From Alteriqipengyuania flavescens (GTDB taxonomy: Bacteria > Pseudomonadota > Alphaproteobacteria > Sphingomonadales > Sphingomonadaceae), in NCBI RefSeq assembly GCF_030406725.1, contig NZ_CP129107.1:868001-932000 (forward strand): 64,000 nucleotides of DNA. The letters run 5' to 3'. The stretch's first letter is position 1. The number at the start of each line of letters is the position of its first letter. The notes beneath the pieces are model-generated. The model did no database searches. It was not told the DNA's origin and saw only the letters and a list, made by a program, of their open reading frames with translations. Shown here piece after piece: positions 17,386 to 27,478 of this stretch. A program made the position numbers and the translations under genes.

Positions 17386-17936
17386 GCGGTCCCATGCCTG
17401 CCAACACCACGCGCAACCGGATGATCGGGTTTGCCATCGCGGCGGTGATCTTCGTGGTCGACCAGTGGCTGAAATGGCTGGTCGACGGCCCGCTCGGCCT
17501 GAAACGCATCGGCGACCAGCTGGAGCTGATCCCGTTCTTCGATTTCACGCGGGTCCACAATTACGGCGTGTCGATGGGCATGCTGCAGGCGGATTCGCCG
17601 GAAATGCGCTGGGGCCTCGTCGCCGTGACGGCCGCCATCGCCATCGCCGTTGCCGTCTACATGTTCTTCCAGCGCCGCTTCATCGACATCCTGCCGCTTG
17701 CGCTCGTCCTCGGCGGCGCGCTCGGCAATATCGTCGACCGCTTCCGCTGGGGCTACGTGCTCGACTACGCCGACTTCCACATCGGTACGTTCCGCCCCTT
17801 CCTGATTTTCAACCTGGCCGACGCGGCCATCACCATCGGCGTCGTCATCCTGCTTGCCACCAGCCTGTTCATGGGCGAGAAGCCGGACGACGACGCGGCG
17901 GAGGCCTCCGAGGCTTCGCCAAAGGAGACGACATGA
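17382..17936 (+). CDS. lspA: lipoprotein signal peptidase (signal peptidase II)
   Basis: A 184-aa inner-membrane aspartyl protease that removes signal peptides from diacylglyceryl-modified prolipoproteins. Four hydrophobic segments are visible, with the two catalytic Asp regions GNIVDRF and FNLADAAI. The start overlaps the ileS stop as ATGA, an ileS-lspA arrangement common across bacteria. Its own stop overlaps the next gene, which itself encodes a lipoprotein. The extreme C-terminus is an acidic cytoplasmic tail. Confidence 0.96.
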   Translation: MSGPMPANTTRNRMIGFAIAAVIFVVDQWLKWLVDGPLGLKRIGDQLELIPFFDFTRVHNYGVSMGMLQADSPEMRWGLVAVTAAIAIAVAVYMFFQRRFIDILPLALVLGGALGNIVDRFRWGYVLDYADFHIGTFRPFLIFNLADAAITIGVVILLATSLFMGEKPDDDAAEASEASPKETT

Positions 17937-18349
17937 CCAAGCGCACCCTCGCCCTCGCCCTGATCGCCGCCGGCAGCACCTCGCTGGCCGCATGCGGCAG
18001 CACCGACGTGCTGGACCGCGACCGGCCGGACGAATTCGCCGTGCAGCGCCAGGCGCCGCTGGTGGTCCCGCCCGACTTCAATCTCGAACCGCCCGCACCC
18101 GGCGCCCCGCGCCCGGCCGAAGGCACCGCCTCGCAGCAGGCGCTCGAGGCCCTGTTCGGCGGCCCCGCCCCGCGCAGTGACGCGGAAACCGGCGCCCTGA
18201 ACGAAGCGGGCCGCGCGATGCCGGGCATCCGCAGCGCCGTGGGCGACGAGGAAACGAACACGGTCGCCAAGGGCGCCGTAACGCGCGATATCATCGCCGC
18301 ACCCGCCGGTGCGGGCGCCGAAGCGCAGGCGATCATTCCGGGCGCCTGA
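17933..18349 (+). CDS. DUF3035 lipoprotein (BamF-like)
   Basis: A 138-aa lipoprotein with a signal peptide ending in the lipobox LAAC (Cys21). The motif RPDEFAVQRQAPLVVPPDF is the hallmark of the DUF3035 family; the alphaproteobacterial member BamF is a component of the outer-membrane beta-barrel assembly complex. The rest is Ala/Gly/Pro-rich and probably disordered. It overlaps lspA as ATGA. The assignment to the BAM complex is by family knowledge, not shown by this sequence alone. Confidence 0.85.
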   Translation: MTKRTLALALIAAGSTSLAACGSTDVLDRDRPDEFAVQRQAPLVVPPDFNLEPPAPGAPRPAEGTASQQALEALFGGPAPRSDAETGALNEAGRAMPGIRSAVGDEETNTVAKGAVTRDIIAAPAGAGAEAQAIIPGA

Positions 18350-18400
18350 GCGCCTCTGCAATCGGCTCCGGAACAGGCTTTACGCTGAGCGCCTGCGGGA

Positions 18401-19888
18401 TCAGTCCTGCGCCCTGCGCAGGCGGTCCGCCAGCACTTTCAGCGTCGGCTTCTGCCCCTGGGCCAGCAGGCTGGCGCGGAACAGGCGGCCGAGGAGGATG
18501 AATTCCAGCGCGGTGAAGGCGGCCAGCAGCAGGCCGACCGCGGCCATTTCCCACATCGGTATCCCCGTCCCCAGCCGCGCCAGCACCGCGAAGGGCGTCC
18601 ACAGCGGGATCCACGTCAGCAGCCGCTCTATAAAGCCGCCGCCGCCCATCACCGTTGTCTGCAGAAGGTAGAAGACCGGTAACATCAGCGCGAGCATCAC
18701 CGGCATGAAGAAGCCCTGCGCCTCGCTCATCGTGTCGCACATCGCCCCGATGGCGAGCAGGATGATCGAGATCATGATGTAGCCGACGACGAAGAAATAG
18801 ATCATCGCCAGCACGACGGAAGGCGAAGTCAGCGGGGCCAGCGCGGGGCGGATCATGTCGGCGATGGCGCCTTGCGTGAAGAACACGGCCACGGCGGCGC
18901 AGGCGACCCATACAGCCACCATCGACAGGCCGATGGCGACCGTGCCGATCAGCTTGCCGTACATCAGCTCGTCCGCGCGGACACAGGCGAGGACCGATTC
19001 GATCAGTTTGTTCGAGCGTTCCTCCACGCTGCTCTGCAACATCCAGCTGCCCGACAGCAGCAGGCTCATGAGGAGGACATAGGACAGGCCGAGCGGGATG
19101 ATCGAGCGGACCAGCACCGCTTCGCGCGCGCCGCCGCCGGGTTCGGGCGTGGTTACGGCGATGGCCGGTGCGGCCTGCTGGATCAGGCCAGCGGTATCGG
19201 CCGACACGCCCTGCTGCGCCAGCAGGCGATTGCGGAGGTCGGTGGTCAGTTCGTCCTGCAACGTGGTGACGAAATCGGTGCGCGGGCGCTCGTTCGACCA
19301 CAGGCGCACCTGCGGGTTCTGCGCGTAGTCCTCGCCCAAAAGGACGACGATGTCGGCGCCCTGGCTATCGTCTTCCGCGTCCAGCAGCGCATCGACCTCT
19401 CGCTGGAAGTCCTCCCCGCTCGCGCCGGTCAGGGTCGCCGGGGGATCGACGAAGGCGAAGTCGCGTTCGGGCGGGTCGTAAGACGGCGTGTCTTCCGCCA
19501 TCACACGGTCGAGGGCGGCAATCGCGCCTTCCACCCCGCCCGCATCGCGGAAGGCTGCGACGTCGGCATCGGTGTACCACCGGTCGGCGCTGGCCCACGG
19601 GGCATCCGGCGCTGCATCCTGCAAGTCGAAGCGCTGCGCATGACGGGCGAGGGAGCGCAGCACCTGCCGATCGTAATCGCGGCCGAACCGCTCTTCCACC
19701 GCAGCCGCTGCCGCGCCGCCGGACCGGTCGACGAACATGACGCGGGACGCTTCGTCATCATCCATCGCCCGGCCGATGACGGGGCCGAGCAGCAGGGCGA
19801 CGGGGATAAACAGCAGCGTCAGCCAGAAGCTGCGCATCGTGGCGATCTGGCGGAATTCGCGCTTGGCGACGAGCAGGATGTTGGTCAT
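18401..19888 (-). CDS. ABC-2 type transporter permease (NatB-like)
   Basis: A 495-aa membrane protein with one N-terminal transmembrane helix (about 20-40), a large extracytoplasmic domain (about 45-255), then a cluster of five or more hydrophobic helices. This is the ABC2_membrane_3/NatB layout, seen in sodium, drug or unknown-substrate exporters. Its start overlaps the stop of the ATP-binding gene as ATGA, so the two form one transporter. The substrate is not predictable from sequence. Confidence 0.9.
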   Translation of the reverse strand: MTNILLVAKREFRQIATMRSFWLTLLFIPVALLLGPVIGRAMDDDEASRVMFVDRSGGAAAAAVEERFGRDYDRQVLRSLARHAQRFDLQDAAPDAPWASADRWYTDADVAAFRDAGGVEGAIAALDRVMAEDTPSYDPPERDFAFVDPPATLTGASGEDFQREVDALLDAEDDSQGADIVVLLGEDYAQNPQVRLWSNERPRTDFVTTLQDELTTDLRNRLLAQQGVSADTAGLIQQAAPAIAVTTPEPGGGAREAVLVRSIIPLGLSYVLLMSLLLSGSWMLQSSVEERSNKLIESVLACVRADELMYGKLIGTVAIGLSMVAVWVACAAVAVFFTQGAIADMIRPALAPLTSPSVVLAMIYFFVVGYIMISIILLAIGAMCDTMSEAQGFFMPVMLALMLPVFYLLQTTVMGGGGFIERLLTWIPLWTPFAVLARLGTGIPMWEMAAVGLLLAAFTALEFILLGRLFRASLLAQGQKPTLKVLADRLRRAQD

Positions 19889-20820
19889 GCGGCCATCTGC
19901 GCTGCGGGCGTTTCGGGATCGCTACCCACCAGGTGCACGAACACCTCGTGAAGAGAGGGGCGGTGCACTTCGAACCCGCGCAAGGCCACGCCCGCACCGG
20001 ACATCCGCTCCAGCACGTCGGCGGCGGCGACACCCTGTTCGAGCTCGAGATCGTAGCGCGTCCAGCCGTCGCCTTCGGCCTGCGCCTCGTGCGAGGACGC
20101 GACGCCGGCAATGCTGCCGAGCGACTGGCGGGCGACAGCGGAGATACGCGACGGCATCACGCCGCGCGCCTTTTCGAGCGTGCCTTCGAAGCGCTTGGTC
20201 CCCTTGCCCAGCAGGAGCAGACGGTCGCACAGGCGTTCGGCGTGCTGCATGACATGGGTCGAGAAGACCACGGCCGCGCCCGTCCCGGCGGAGCGCAGGA
20301 TCTCGTCTTCCAGCAGGCCCTGGTTGACCGGGTCGAGGCCGGAGAACGGCTCGTCGAGGATCAGCAGCTGCGGCCGGTTCACCAGCGATGTCGCCAGCTG
20401 GACCTTTTGCGCCATGCCTTTCGACATATCGGAAATCTGCGACTTCGCCCGGTCGGCCAGCCCGAAGCGGTCGAGCAGCTCGAGCCCGTGGGCCTTGGCA
20501 TCGGCGCGCTCCATGCCTTTCAGCCGCCCGAAATAGACGATCGTGTCGATCGCGCTCATGGTGCCGTAAAGGCCGCGCTCTTCGGGCAGAAAGCCGATCT
20601 CGTGCGTATGGCGGCGACCCGGCGCTTCGCCGAACACAGCGATGCGGCCGCTGGTCGGGCGGATGATGTCGAGCACCATTCGCAATGTTGTCGTCTTGCC
20701 CGCACCGTTCCCGCCGAGGAATCCGTAGATTTCGCCCGGCTCGACCGCGAAGCTGAGATCGTCGACGGCGGTCACGCCATCGAAGCGCTTGGTCACGTGG
20801 TCGATTTCGAGAATGGGCAT
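19885..20820 (-). CDS. ABC transporter ATP-binding protein (NatA-like)
   Basis: A 311-aa ATPase. Walker A is GGNGAGKTTT and Walker B LLILDEPFSG. The signature is degenerate: ISDMSKGMAQKVQLA carries SKGM in place of SGGQ, as is usual in the NatA/DUF4162 branch. A C-terminal accessory domain of about 90 residues follows the nucleotide-binding core. It drives the permease encoded immediately downstream. It lies 36 bases after the CBS-domain gene, so all three could be one transcript. Confidence 0.92.
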   Translation of the reverse strand: MPILEIDHVTKRFDGVTAVDDLSFAVEPGEIYGFLGGNGAGKTTTLRMVLDIIRPTSGRIAVFGEAPGRRHTHEIGFLPEERGLYGTMSAIDTIVYFGRLKGMERADAKAHGLELLDRFGLADRAKSQISDMSKGMAQKVQLATSLVNRPQLLILDEPFSGLDPVNQGLLEDEILRSAGTGAAVVFSTHVMQHAERLCDRLLLLGKGTKRFEGTLEKARGVMPSRISAVARQSLGSIAGVASSHEAQAEGDGWTRYDLELEQGVAAADVLERMSGAGVALRGFEVHRPSLHEVFVHLVGSDPETPAAQMAA

Positions 20821-20856
20821 CGGGCTCCCCTGCGATGGTCCGGATGATTGCGGCGT

Positions 20857-22161
20857 TCAGCCGCCCCCGTCGCGGCGGGTGACGAGTAGCTTGTCGATCC
20901 GGCGGCCGTCCATGTCGACCACTTCGAACTGCCATCCCTGGTCGAGGAACAGTTCGCCTTCCTTGGGCAGCTTCTTCAGCACCGACAGCGCATAGCCGGC
21001 GGCGGTGGAAAATTCGCGGTCGTCGGCGAGTTCGAGCGAGAGCTGGTCGGCCAGCCGATCGGCCGGGCATGCGCCGGATACCAGCCAGCTGCCGTCCTGC
21101 CGCTCCACCATCATCGGGCCCTCGCCTTCGTCCTGCACGCTGGCGAAATCGCCGACGATGGCGGTGAGCAGGTCGGCCGGGGTGACGATCCCTTCCAGAT
21201 GGCCGTATTCGTCGTGCACCATCATCATCGGCACTTCGGCGTCCTGCAGCGTGCGCAGCGCGTCGAGCGCGTCGAGCTGGTCGGGAATGATCGAAGGCTT
21301 GCGCATCAGCGAGGCGAGATCGACGTCCTGATCTGCCAGCAACAGGGCGAGCACTTCACGCACCTTGACCACGCCGAGCACCTCGTCGCTCGATCCAGCG
21401 GCGACCGGCAGCAGCGAATGGTTGCTGGCGGCGATTGCCTTGCGGATTTCCTTCACGCTGGCATCGCGGTCGAGCCAGTCGAGCTCTGTCCGCGGCGTCA
21501 TCAGTTCGCGCACCGGGCGGTCGTGCAGCTTCAGCACGCCGGCCAGCAACGCCTCGCTTTCCTCCTCGATCACGCCGGTGCGCGTTGCCTCGGCAAAGAT
21601 CATCTGCAGTTCCTGCGCCGAAAGCCCGTGTTCGCTCTTCTTCCGGATGCCGAGGAGGTGGACGATGATCGACGAAGACTTGTCGAGCAGCCACACGAAC
21701 GGCGCGGCGACCCGGGCAAGCAGCCACATCGGACGCGCCATGGCCAGTGCGATGGTTTCCGCCGAACGAAGCGCGAGCTGTTTGGGCACCAGTTCGCCGA
21801 TGACGAGGCTGGCGTAGGTTGTCACCGCAATGACCAGCGCGAAGCCGAGATCGTCCGCGAAATCGGCATCGATGCCGAGGCCGGCCAGCCGCTCACCCAC
21901 CGGACCGCCCAGGCTCGCGCCGGAATAGGCGCCCGCGATGATGCCGATCAGCGTGATCCCGATCTGGACGGTTGAGAGGAACTTGCCCGGATTCGCCGCC
22001 AGCGCGAGCGCGGTCTGCGCCGCCTTGCTGCCCTTGTCCGCCGCGATCGAGAGCCGCGCGGTGCGCGCGGACACGATGGCAAGCTCGGACATGGCGAAAA
22101 CCCCGTTAAGGAGAATCAGTCCGGCGATGATGAAGAGGTCGGGCCAGGGAAAGGGTGTCAC
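20857..22161 (-). CDS. CNNM/CBS-pair membrane protein (TlyC/CorC family, 'hemolysin' family)
   Basis: A 434-aa protein with an N-terminal DUF21/CNNM transmembrane domain of about four helices (residues 5-190), a tandem CBS pair (about 205-330) and a C-terminal CorC_HlyC domain. Members are linked to divalent cation, mainly magnesium, transport; the old 'hemolysin' name is misleading. I chose the GTG at 22161 because the family starts just before the first helix (FPWPDLFIIAGLILLNGVF). The frame stays open to 22308, but that extension would cover the whole gap to the divergent OmpA gene. Confidence 0.88.
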   Translation of the reverse strand: MTPFPWPDLFIIAGLILLNGVFAMSELAIVSARTARLSIAADKGSKAAQTALALAANPGKFLSTVQIGITLIGIIAGAYSGASLGGPVGERLAGLGIDADFADDLGFALVIAVTTYASLVIGELVPKQLALRSAETIALAMARPMWLLARVAAPFVWLLDKSSSIIVHLLGIRKKSEHGLSAQELQMIFAEATRTGVIEEESEALLAGVLKLHDRPVRELMTPRTELDWLDRDASVKEIRKAIAASNHSLLPVAAGSSDEVLGVVKVREVLALLLADQDVDLASLMRKPSIIPDQLDALDALRTLQDAEVPMMMVHDEYGHLEGIVTPADLLTAIVGDFASVQDEGEGPMMVERQDGSWLVSGACPADRLADQLSLELADDREFSTAAGYALSVLKKLPKEGELFLDQGWQFEVVDMDGRRIDKLLVTRRDGGG

Positions 22162-22301
22162 GCTTCCCGCTCTGCCGGAAAATTCAGCCCTGCGAAAGCC
22201 TCGCGCTGCCTGAATTGCCGGAACCGGCCCCGTTTCCGCGAGTTTCAGGGTCGCAACGGGCCATATCTCACGGCCCCGAGGATTGAAGAGGGATACAGAT
22301 A

Positions 22302-23000
22302 ATGACAATCAAGAAGACCCTGACCGCATCGGTCGCCGCGCTTTCGCTCGTTTCGCTGTCCGCCTGCGTCACCGACCCGAACACCGGCAAGCAGACCTGG
22401 TCGCGCACCGCCGCCGGCGGCGTGCTCGGCGGTACGCTTGGCTACCTGCTGGGCGACCTGATCGGCGGCAGCACCGCAGCCCGCATCATCGGCGCCGGCA
22501 TTGGCGGCACCGCGGGCGCCGTGGTCGGCAAGCAGTTCGACGACCAGATCAAGGAACTGGACGAGATCGCGCAGGGCACCGGCGTGGACGTGGAAGAACT
22601 GGGCGACCAGGAAGCCATCCTCGTCCGCCTTCCCGACGGCGTGACCTTCGCCACCGGTTCGGCCAGCATCAGCCCGACTTTCCGGGCGACGCTCGACGAC
22701 GTGGCCGACGTGCTGGTCCGCTATCCGAACAGCCTGATCGACGTGTACGGCTTCACCGATACCACCGGCTCGACCAGCCTCAACCAGAACCTGTCGGTGC
22801 AGCGCGCCGAAGCCGTGGCCAGCTACCTTGCCGCGCGCGGCGTCGCCCGCAACCGCATGGCGACCGCCGGTTATGGCGAGCAGTACGATTACCTGCGCGT
22901 GAAGACGGCCGACAACGTGTCGGAACCGCTCAACCGCCGCGTGGAAATCAAGATCGTCCCGATCAGCCAGGACGACGTGGCCGCAGCGCGCAGCCAGTAA
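22302..23000 (+). CDS. OmpA family outer-membrane lipoprotein (YiaD-like)
   Basis: A 232-aa lipoprotein with signal peptide and lipobox LSAC (Cys22), a glycine-zipper region at about 38-78 and a C-terminal OmpA peptidoglycan-binding domain (about 105-225) including YGFTDTTGSTSLNQNLS and NRRVEIKI. It should anchor in the outer membrane and bind peptidoglycan non-covalently. The start is ATG with AGAGGGA about 8 bases upstream. A strong terminator follows. Divergent from the CBS-domain gene. Confidence 0.94.
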   Translation: MTIKKTLTASVAALSLVSLSACVTDPNTGKQTWSRTAAGGVLGGTLGYLLGDLIGGSTAARIIGAGIGGTAGAVVGKQFDDQIKELDEIAQGTGVDVEELGDQEAILVRLPDGVTFATGSASISPTFRATLDDVADVLVRYPNSLIDVYGFTDTTGSTSLNQNLSVQRAEAVASYLAARGVARNRMATAGYGEQYDYLRVKTADNVSEPLNRRVEIKIVPISQDDVAAARSQ

Positions 23001-23020
23001 TACGCCCGGTCCAAATCGAG

Positions 23021-23048
23021 AGGGGCTGGCCCGCGGGCCGGCCCCTTT
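23021..23048 (+). terminator. intrinsic terminator after the OmpA gene
   Basis: An 11-bp GC-rich stem, GGGGCTGGCCC paired with GGGCCGGCCCC (one G-U pair) around a short loop, is followed by TTTT, 21 bases after the OmpA stop codon. Confidence 0.85.
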
Positions 23049-23067
23049 TCGTTTGCGCCGCCTTCCA

Positions 23068-23853
23068 TCAGGTGGGCTGGGAGTAGCGCCCGGCCCGGTC
23101 CGCCAGGTGCTCGGCCGCAGCGGCATGGATGCCGGGTGCGCTGACCAGCAGGCCGAAGCTTCGCGGATCGCGCTTGTTGTAGGCCAGCGTCTTCCCGAAC
23201 GCGTCGCTCACCGCGGCGCCCGCTTCGCGCGCGATCAGCGTCGCGGCGGCGATGTCCCACTCGTAGCCCCAGCGCAGCGTGGCGAGGATGTCCGCCTCGT
23301 CCGCCGCCACCATCGCCACGCGCAAGGCGATGGAATTGGGCTTGGCGACGGTGGTCAGCATCCGGTCTTCTGCCGGAAGGCTGTCCGCCGGGATGCGCGC
23401 CCCTTCGAACTTCGTACGCTTGCTGGCGCGCAGCCGCTCGCCGTTGCGCCACGCGCCCTTCCCCGCCGTCGCGCTCCACACTTCGTCGCGTGCCGGCGCG
23501 ACGAGCGTGCCGATCAGCGGGCGTCCGCCGCTCACCAGCGCGACCGAGACCGCCCAGCCGGGCCGCCCGCGCAGGTAATCGCGCGTACCGTCGATCGGGT
23601 CGACCACCCAGCACAGGCCCTTGGTCAGCCGCGCGGGCTTGTCCGCCGTCTCTTCCGACAGCCAGCCTGTCGCCGGAAGCAGTGCGGCCAGCTCGCGGCG
23701 CAGGAAGCTGTCGACCTCGATATCGGCGGCGCAAACGGGGCTGCCGGGAGATTTTTCCCACGATTCGACGCGATGGCCGTCACCGGGCCATTGCCGCTTG
23801 GCGATCTGCCCGGCTTCGCGGACGATCTGTTCGAAACGCATGCTGTCGATCAT
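23068..23853 (-). CDS. inositol monophosphatase family phosphatase (IMPase/CysQ-like)
   Basis: A 261-aa metal-dependent phosphatase. The diagnostic motifs are EE in [21 protein letters not shown] (metal-binding DPIDGT) and the C-terminal [15 protein letters not shown]. Relatives act on inositol phosphates, 3'-phosphoadenosine 5'-phosphate (CysQ) or histidinol phosphate; the sequence alone does not settle which. No cysteine-assimilation or inositol genes are adjacent. The ATG at 23853 is favoured over an upstream extension that is not family-like. Confidence 0.88.
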   Translation of the reverse strand: MIDSMRFEQIVREAGQIAKRQWPGDGHRVESWEKSPGSPVCAADIEVDSFLRRELAALLPATGWLSEETADKPARLTKGLCWVVDPIDGTRDYLRGRPGWAVSVALVSGGRPLIGTLVAPARDEVWSATAGKGAWRNGERLRASKRTKFEGARIPADSLPAEDRMLTTVAKPNSIALRVAMVAADEADILATLRWGYEWDIAAATLIAREAGAAVSDAFGKTLAYNKRDPRSFGLLVSAPGIHAAAAEHLADRAGRYSQPT

Positions 23854-23989
23854 GGGACCTGCCCTGAGGCAGATGGCGCGCGCCGGAACGCATTGCAAGC
23901 ACGCACGCTACATGCTTAAGCGCACCGCAAACCAGCAGCGCACCCCCTGCGCCGCACTTTCACGATCCAAACCGGAAGGCCAGTCCGCC

Positions 23990-25189
<1,200 letters not shown>

Positions 25190-25401
25190 TGCGCGCGCCC
25201 TGCGGGGCGCTTCCATCCCCCCGTGTGCGATTCGCCGGCCAGCCCCGGCCCCTTGGCCATGCGCGGTTGACGTTACGGTAAAGCGGGGGCGCGGGGGCCG
25301 CCCTTGACCTTGGCCGATCCGGAACGCAAAGCCTCCAGCATCATTCGTTAAACGAGCGGCTAAAACGGTCGCACAACCGCAGAAAAGAAGGGATTTCACC
25401 C

Positions 25402-26148
25402 ATGAAAATCCTCGTCCCCGTCAAGCGGGTGATCGATTACAACGTGAAGCCGCGGGTCAAGGCCGACGGGTCCGGCGTCGACCTCGCCAACGTCAAGATG
25501 AGCATGAACCCGTTCGACGAAATCGCAGTCGAGGAAGCCATCCGCCTGAAAGAGGCCGGCAAGGCGGAAGAAATCGTCGCCGTGTCGATCGGCCCGGCCA
25601 AGGCGCAGGAAACGTTGCGAACCGCCCTTGCCATGGGTGCAGACCGCGCGATCCTCGTTGAAACCGATGACGAGGTCGAACCCCTCGCGGTCGCCAAGAT
25701 CCTGAAAGCCATCGCCGAAGACGAACAGCCCGGCCTCGTGATGCTGGGCAAGCAGTCGATTTCCGACGACAGCAACCAGACCGGCCAGATGCTCGCCGCG
25801 CTGATGGACCGGCCGCAGGGCACGTTCGCCAACACGGTCGAGGTCGACGGCGACTACGTTACCGTGAAGCGCGAGATCGACGGAGGCCTGGAAACCGTGA
25901 AGCTTTCGCTTCCCGCGATCGTCACCACCGACCTGCGCCTCAACGAGCCGCGCTATGCTTCGCTGCCGAACATCATGAAGGCGAAGAAGAAGCCGCTCGA
26001 CACCAAGACCCCGGCGGATTTCGGCGTCGACATCGCGCCGCGCCTGACCACGACCAACGTGTCGGAGCCGCCCGTGCGGCAGGCCGGCGAAAAGGTCGAA
26101 GACGTCGATGCGCTGGTCGCCAAGATGAAGGCCATGGGCATCGCCTAG
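25402..26148 (+). CDS. etfB: electron transfer flavoprotein beta subunit
   Basis: A 248-aa AMP-binding subunit of ETF, the carrier that takes electrons from acyl-CoA and other dehydrogenases to ETF-quinone oxidoreductase. It starts [16 protein letters not shown]. The family signature region [34 protein letters not shown] (in two parts) is present. AAGAAGGGA precedes the ATG. It precedes etfA with a 102-base gap that holds a palindromic repeat. The acyl-CoA dehydrogenase at 8942 is one possible donor. Confidence 0.96.
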   Translation: MKILVPVKRVIDYNVKPRVKADGSGVDLANVKMSMNPFDEIAVEEAIRLKEAGKAEEIVAVSIGPAKAQETLRTALAMGADRAILVETDDEVEPLAVAKILKAIAEDEQPGLVMLGKQSISDDSNQTGQMLAALMDRPQGTFANTVEVDGDYVTVKREIDGGLETVKLSLPAIVTTDLRLNEPRYASLPNIMKAKKKPLDTKTPADFGVDIAPRLTTTNVSEPPVRQAGEKVEDVDALVAKMKAMGIA

Positions 26149-26165
26149 GACAAATCACCCAACCG

Positions 26166-26231
26166 CCGTTCGTGCTGAGCCTGTCGAAGCACGGTCGCGC
26201 CAACGCCCTTCGACAAGCTCAGGGCGAACGG
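26166..26231. repeat. dispersed palindromic repeat between etfB and etfA
   Basis: Two 27-base arms, beginning CCGTTCGTGCTGAGCC (26166-26192) and ending AGCTCAGGGCGAACGG (26205-26231), are imperfect reverse complements with a 12-base loop. This sequence class (TGAGC...TGTCGAAGC palindromes) is, as I recall, widely scattered in sphingomonad genomes. It lies inside the etfBA unit, where its hairpin could modulate readthrough or mRNA stability. Confidence 0.85.
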
Positions 26232-26250
26232 ACAACAGAGGTAAGATACC

Positions 26251-27180
26251 ATGAAAACTCTCGTTTGGGTCGAACACGACAACAGCGAAATGAAGGACGC
26301 CACGCTGGCGACCGTCACCGCCGCATCGAAACTGGGCGACGTCGACCTCCTCGTCGCCGGATCGGGTTGTAGCGCCGTGGCTGACCAGGCCGCGAAGATC
26401 GCGGGCGTGGGCACAGTCCACCTCGCCGACGATGCCGCCTACGAACACGCGCTGGCAGAAAATGTCGCGCCGCTGGTCGCCAAGCTGATGGACGGCTTCG
26501 ACGCCTTCCTCGCGCCCGCCACCACCACCGGCAAGAACATCGCCCCGCGCGTCGCCGCCCTGCTCGACGTGATGCAGGTGTCGGACATCCTGTCGGTCGA
26601 AGGCGACAAGACCTTCACCCGGCCGATCTATGCCGGCAACGCCATCGCCACGGTGGAATCGAGCGACCCGAAGCTCGTCATCACCGTGCGCGGCACGGCC
26701 TTCGACAAGGCCGATGCGGAAGGCGGATCGGGCAGCGTCTCGGCGGTCGAGACCACCGGCGATGCCGGCCTGTCGAGCTTCGTCAGCGCGGAAATCGCCG
26801 AGAGTGAGCGCCCTGAACTGACCAGCGCCAAGGTCATCGTGTCCGGCGGCCGCGCGCTGAAGGATGCCGAAACGTTCGAGCAGATCATCACCCCGCTCGC
26901 CGACAAGCTCGGTGCGGGCATCGGCGCATCGCGCGCCGCGGTGGATGCAGGCTACGTGCCCAACGATTACCAGGTCGGCCAGACCGGCAAGATCGTGGCG
27001 CCCGAAGTCTACATCGCCGTCGGCATTTCCGGCGCGATCCAGCATCTGGCCGGCATGAAGGATTCCAAGACCATCATCGCCATCAACAAGGATGAAGACG
27101 CTCCGATCTTCCAGGTCGCCGACATCGGTCTCGTCGCCGATCTCTACAAGGCGGTGCCGGAACTGACCGAAAAGCTCTGA
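26251..27180 (+). CDS. etfA: electron transfer flavoprotein alpha subunit
   Basis: A 309-aa FAD-carrying subunit of ETF. The N-terminal domain starts [15 protein letters not shown]. The C-terminal FAD domain contains [23 protein letters not shown] and [21 protein letters not shown], all diagnostic. A normal AGAGGTAAG ribosome binding site lies just upstream, downstream of the repeat. A strong terminator follows, closing the transcription unit. Confidence 0.96.
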   Translation: MKTLVWVEHDNSEMKDATLATVTAASKLGDVDLLVAGSGCSAVADQAAKIAGVGTVHLADDAAYEHALAENVAPLVAKLMDGFDAFLAPATTTGKNIAPRVAALLDVMQVSDILSVEGDKTFTRPIYAGNAIATVESSDPKLVITVRGTAFDKADAEGGSGSVSAVETTGDAGLSSFVSAEIAESERPELTSAKVIVSGGRALKDAETFEQIITPLADKLGAGIGASRAAVDAGYVPNDYQVGQTGKIVAPEVYIAVGISGAIQHLAGMKDSKTIIAINKDEDAPIFQVADIGLVADLYKAVPELTEKL

Positions 27181-27202
27181 ACTACAACAGCTTGACGATT
27201 GA

Positions 27203-27243
27203 CCCCCCGGACCCGCCACTACTGCGGGGACCGGGGGTTTTTC
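27203..27243 (+). terminator. intrinsic terminator after etfA
   Basis: Arms CCCCCGGACCCGC and GCGGGGACCGGGGG pair around a short loop and are followed by TTTTT, 23 bases after the etfA stop. Confidence 0.88.
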
Positions 27244-27244
27244 T

Positions 27245-27322
27245 ATGCGCTCAATAATCTTTTTCACGTCCATCGCGCTCGCTGCGACGGCATTTCCTGC
27301 GCCCGCTTCAGCGCGGCGCTGA
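27245..27322 (+). pseudogene. signal-peptide-like mini-ORF, possible remnant of a small secreted protein
   Basis: ATG 27245 opens a 25-codon frame with a basic N-terminus, a hydrophobic core (IIFFTSIALAATAF) and an Ala-x-Ala cleavage-type end (PAPASA), then RR and a TGA. A shift into the neighbouring frame just after would add about 20 residues ending at 27390. It lies directly under the etfA terminator. It may be a decayed gene or chance; no ribosome binding site is convincing. Confidence 0.3.
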
Positions 27323-27478
27323 GAATAGTGCCTGCTGTGGACTTTAATGGGCGACCGTTCGACAACACCTACGTAAGCACTCTCACGTAGCGCGACGGCA
27401 ATCGCTAGCCTTCGATTCCCGCTCGTTAACCATACCGCGCTAACCCCGCCCCGACAGGGTTACGGGGGTTTCGCAACA

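Larger units (their letters stand above)
27181..27478. other. intergenic region between etfA and the UPF0114 gene (298 bases)
   Basis: Its left end holds the etfA terminator. From 27245 a 25-codon frame reads like a complete signal peptide and then stops. The rest is less GC-rich than the surrounding genes and shows no RNA gene or clear promoter that I can support. The last 60 bases must hold the promoter and leader of the UPF0114 gene. Confidence 0.6.

Noticed and set aside
25325-25353. GGAAC and CGTT upstream of etfB resembling an EcfG promoter
   Set aside because: The two elements are 20 bases apart, outside the 16-17 spacing of the class.
27425-27446. TTAAC and CTAAC upstream of the UPF0114 gene as a CtrA site
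   Set aside because: The spacing between the half sites is too long for the TTAA-N7-TTAAC consensus.
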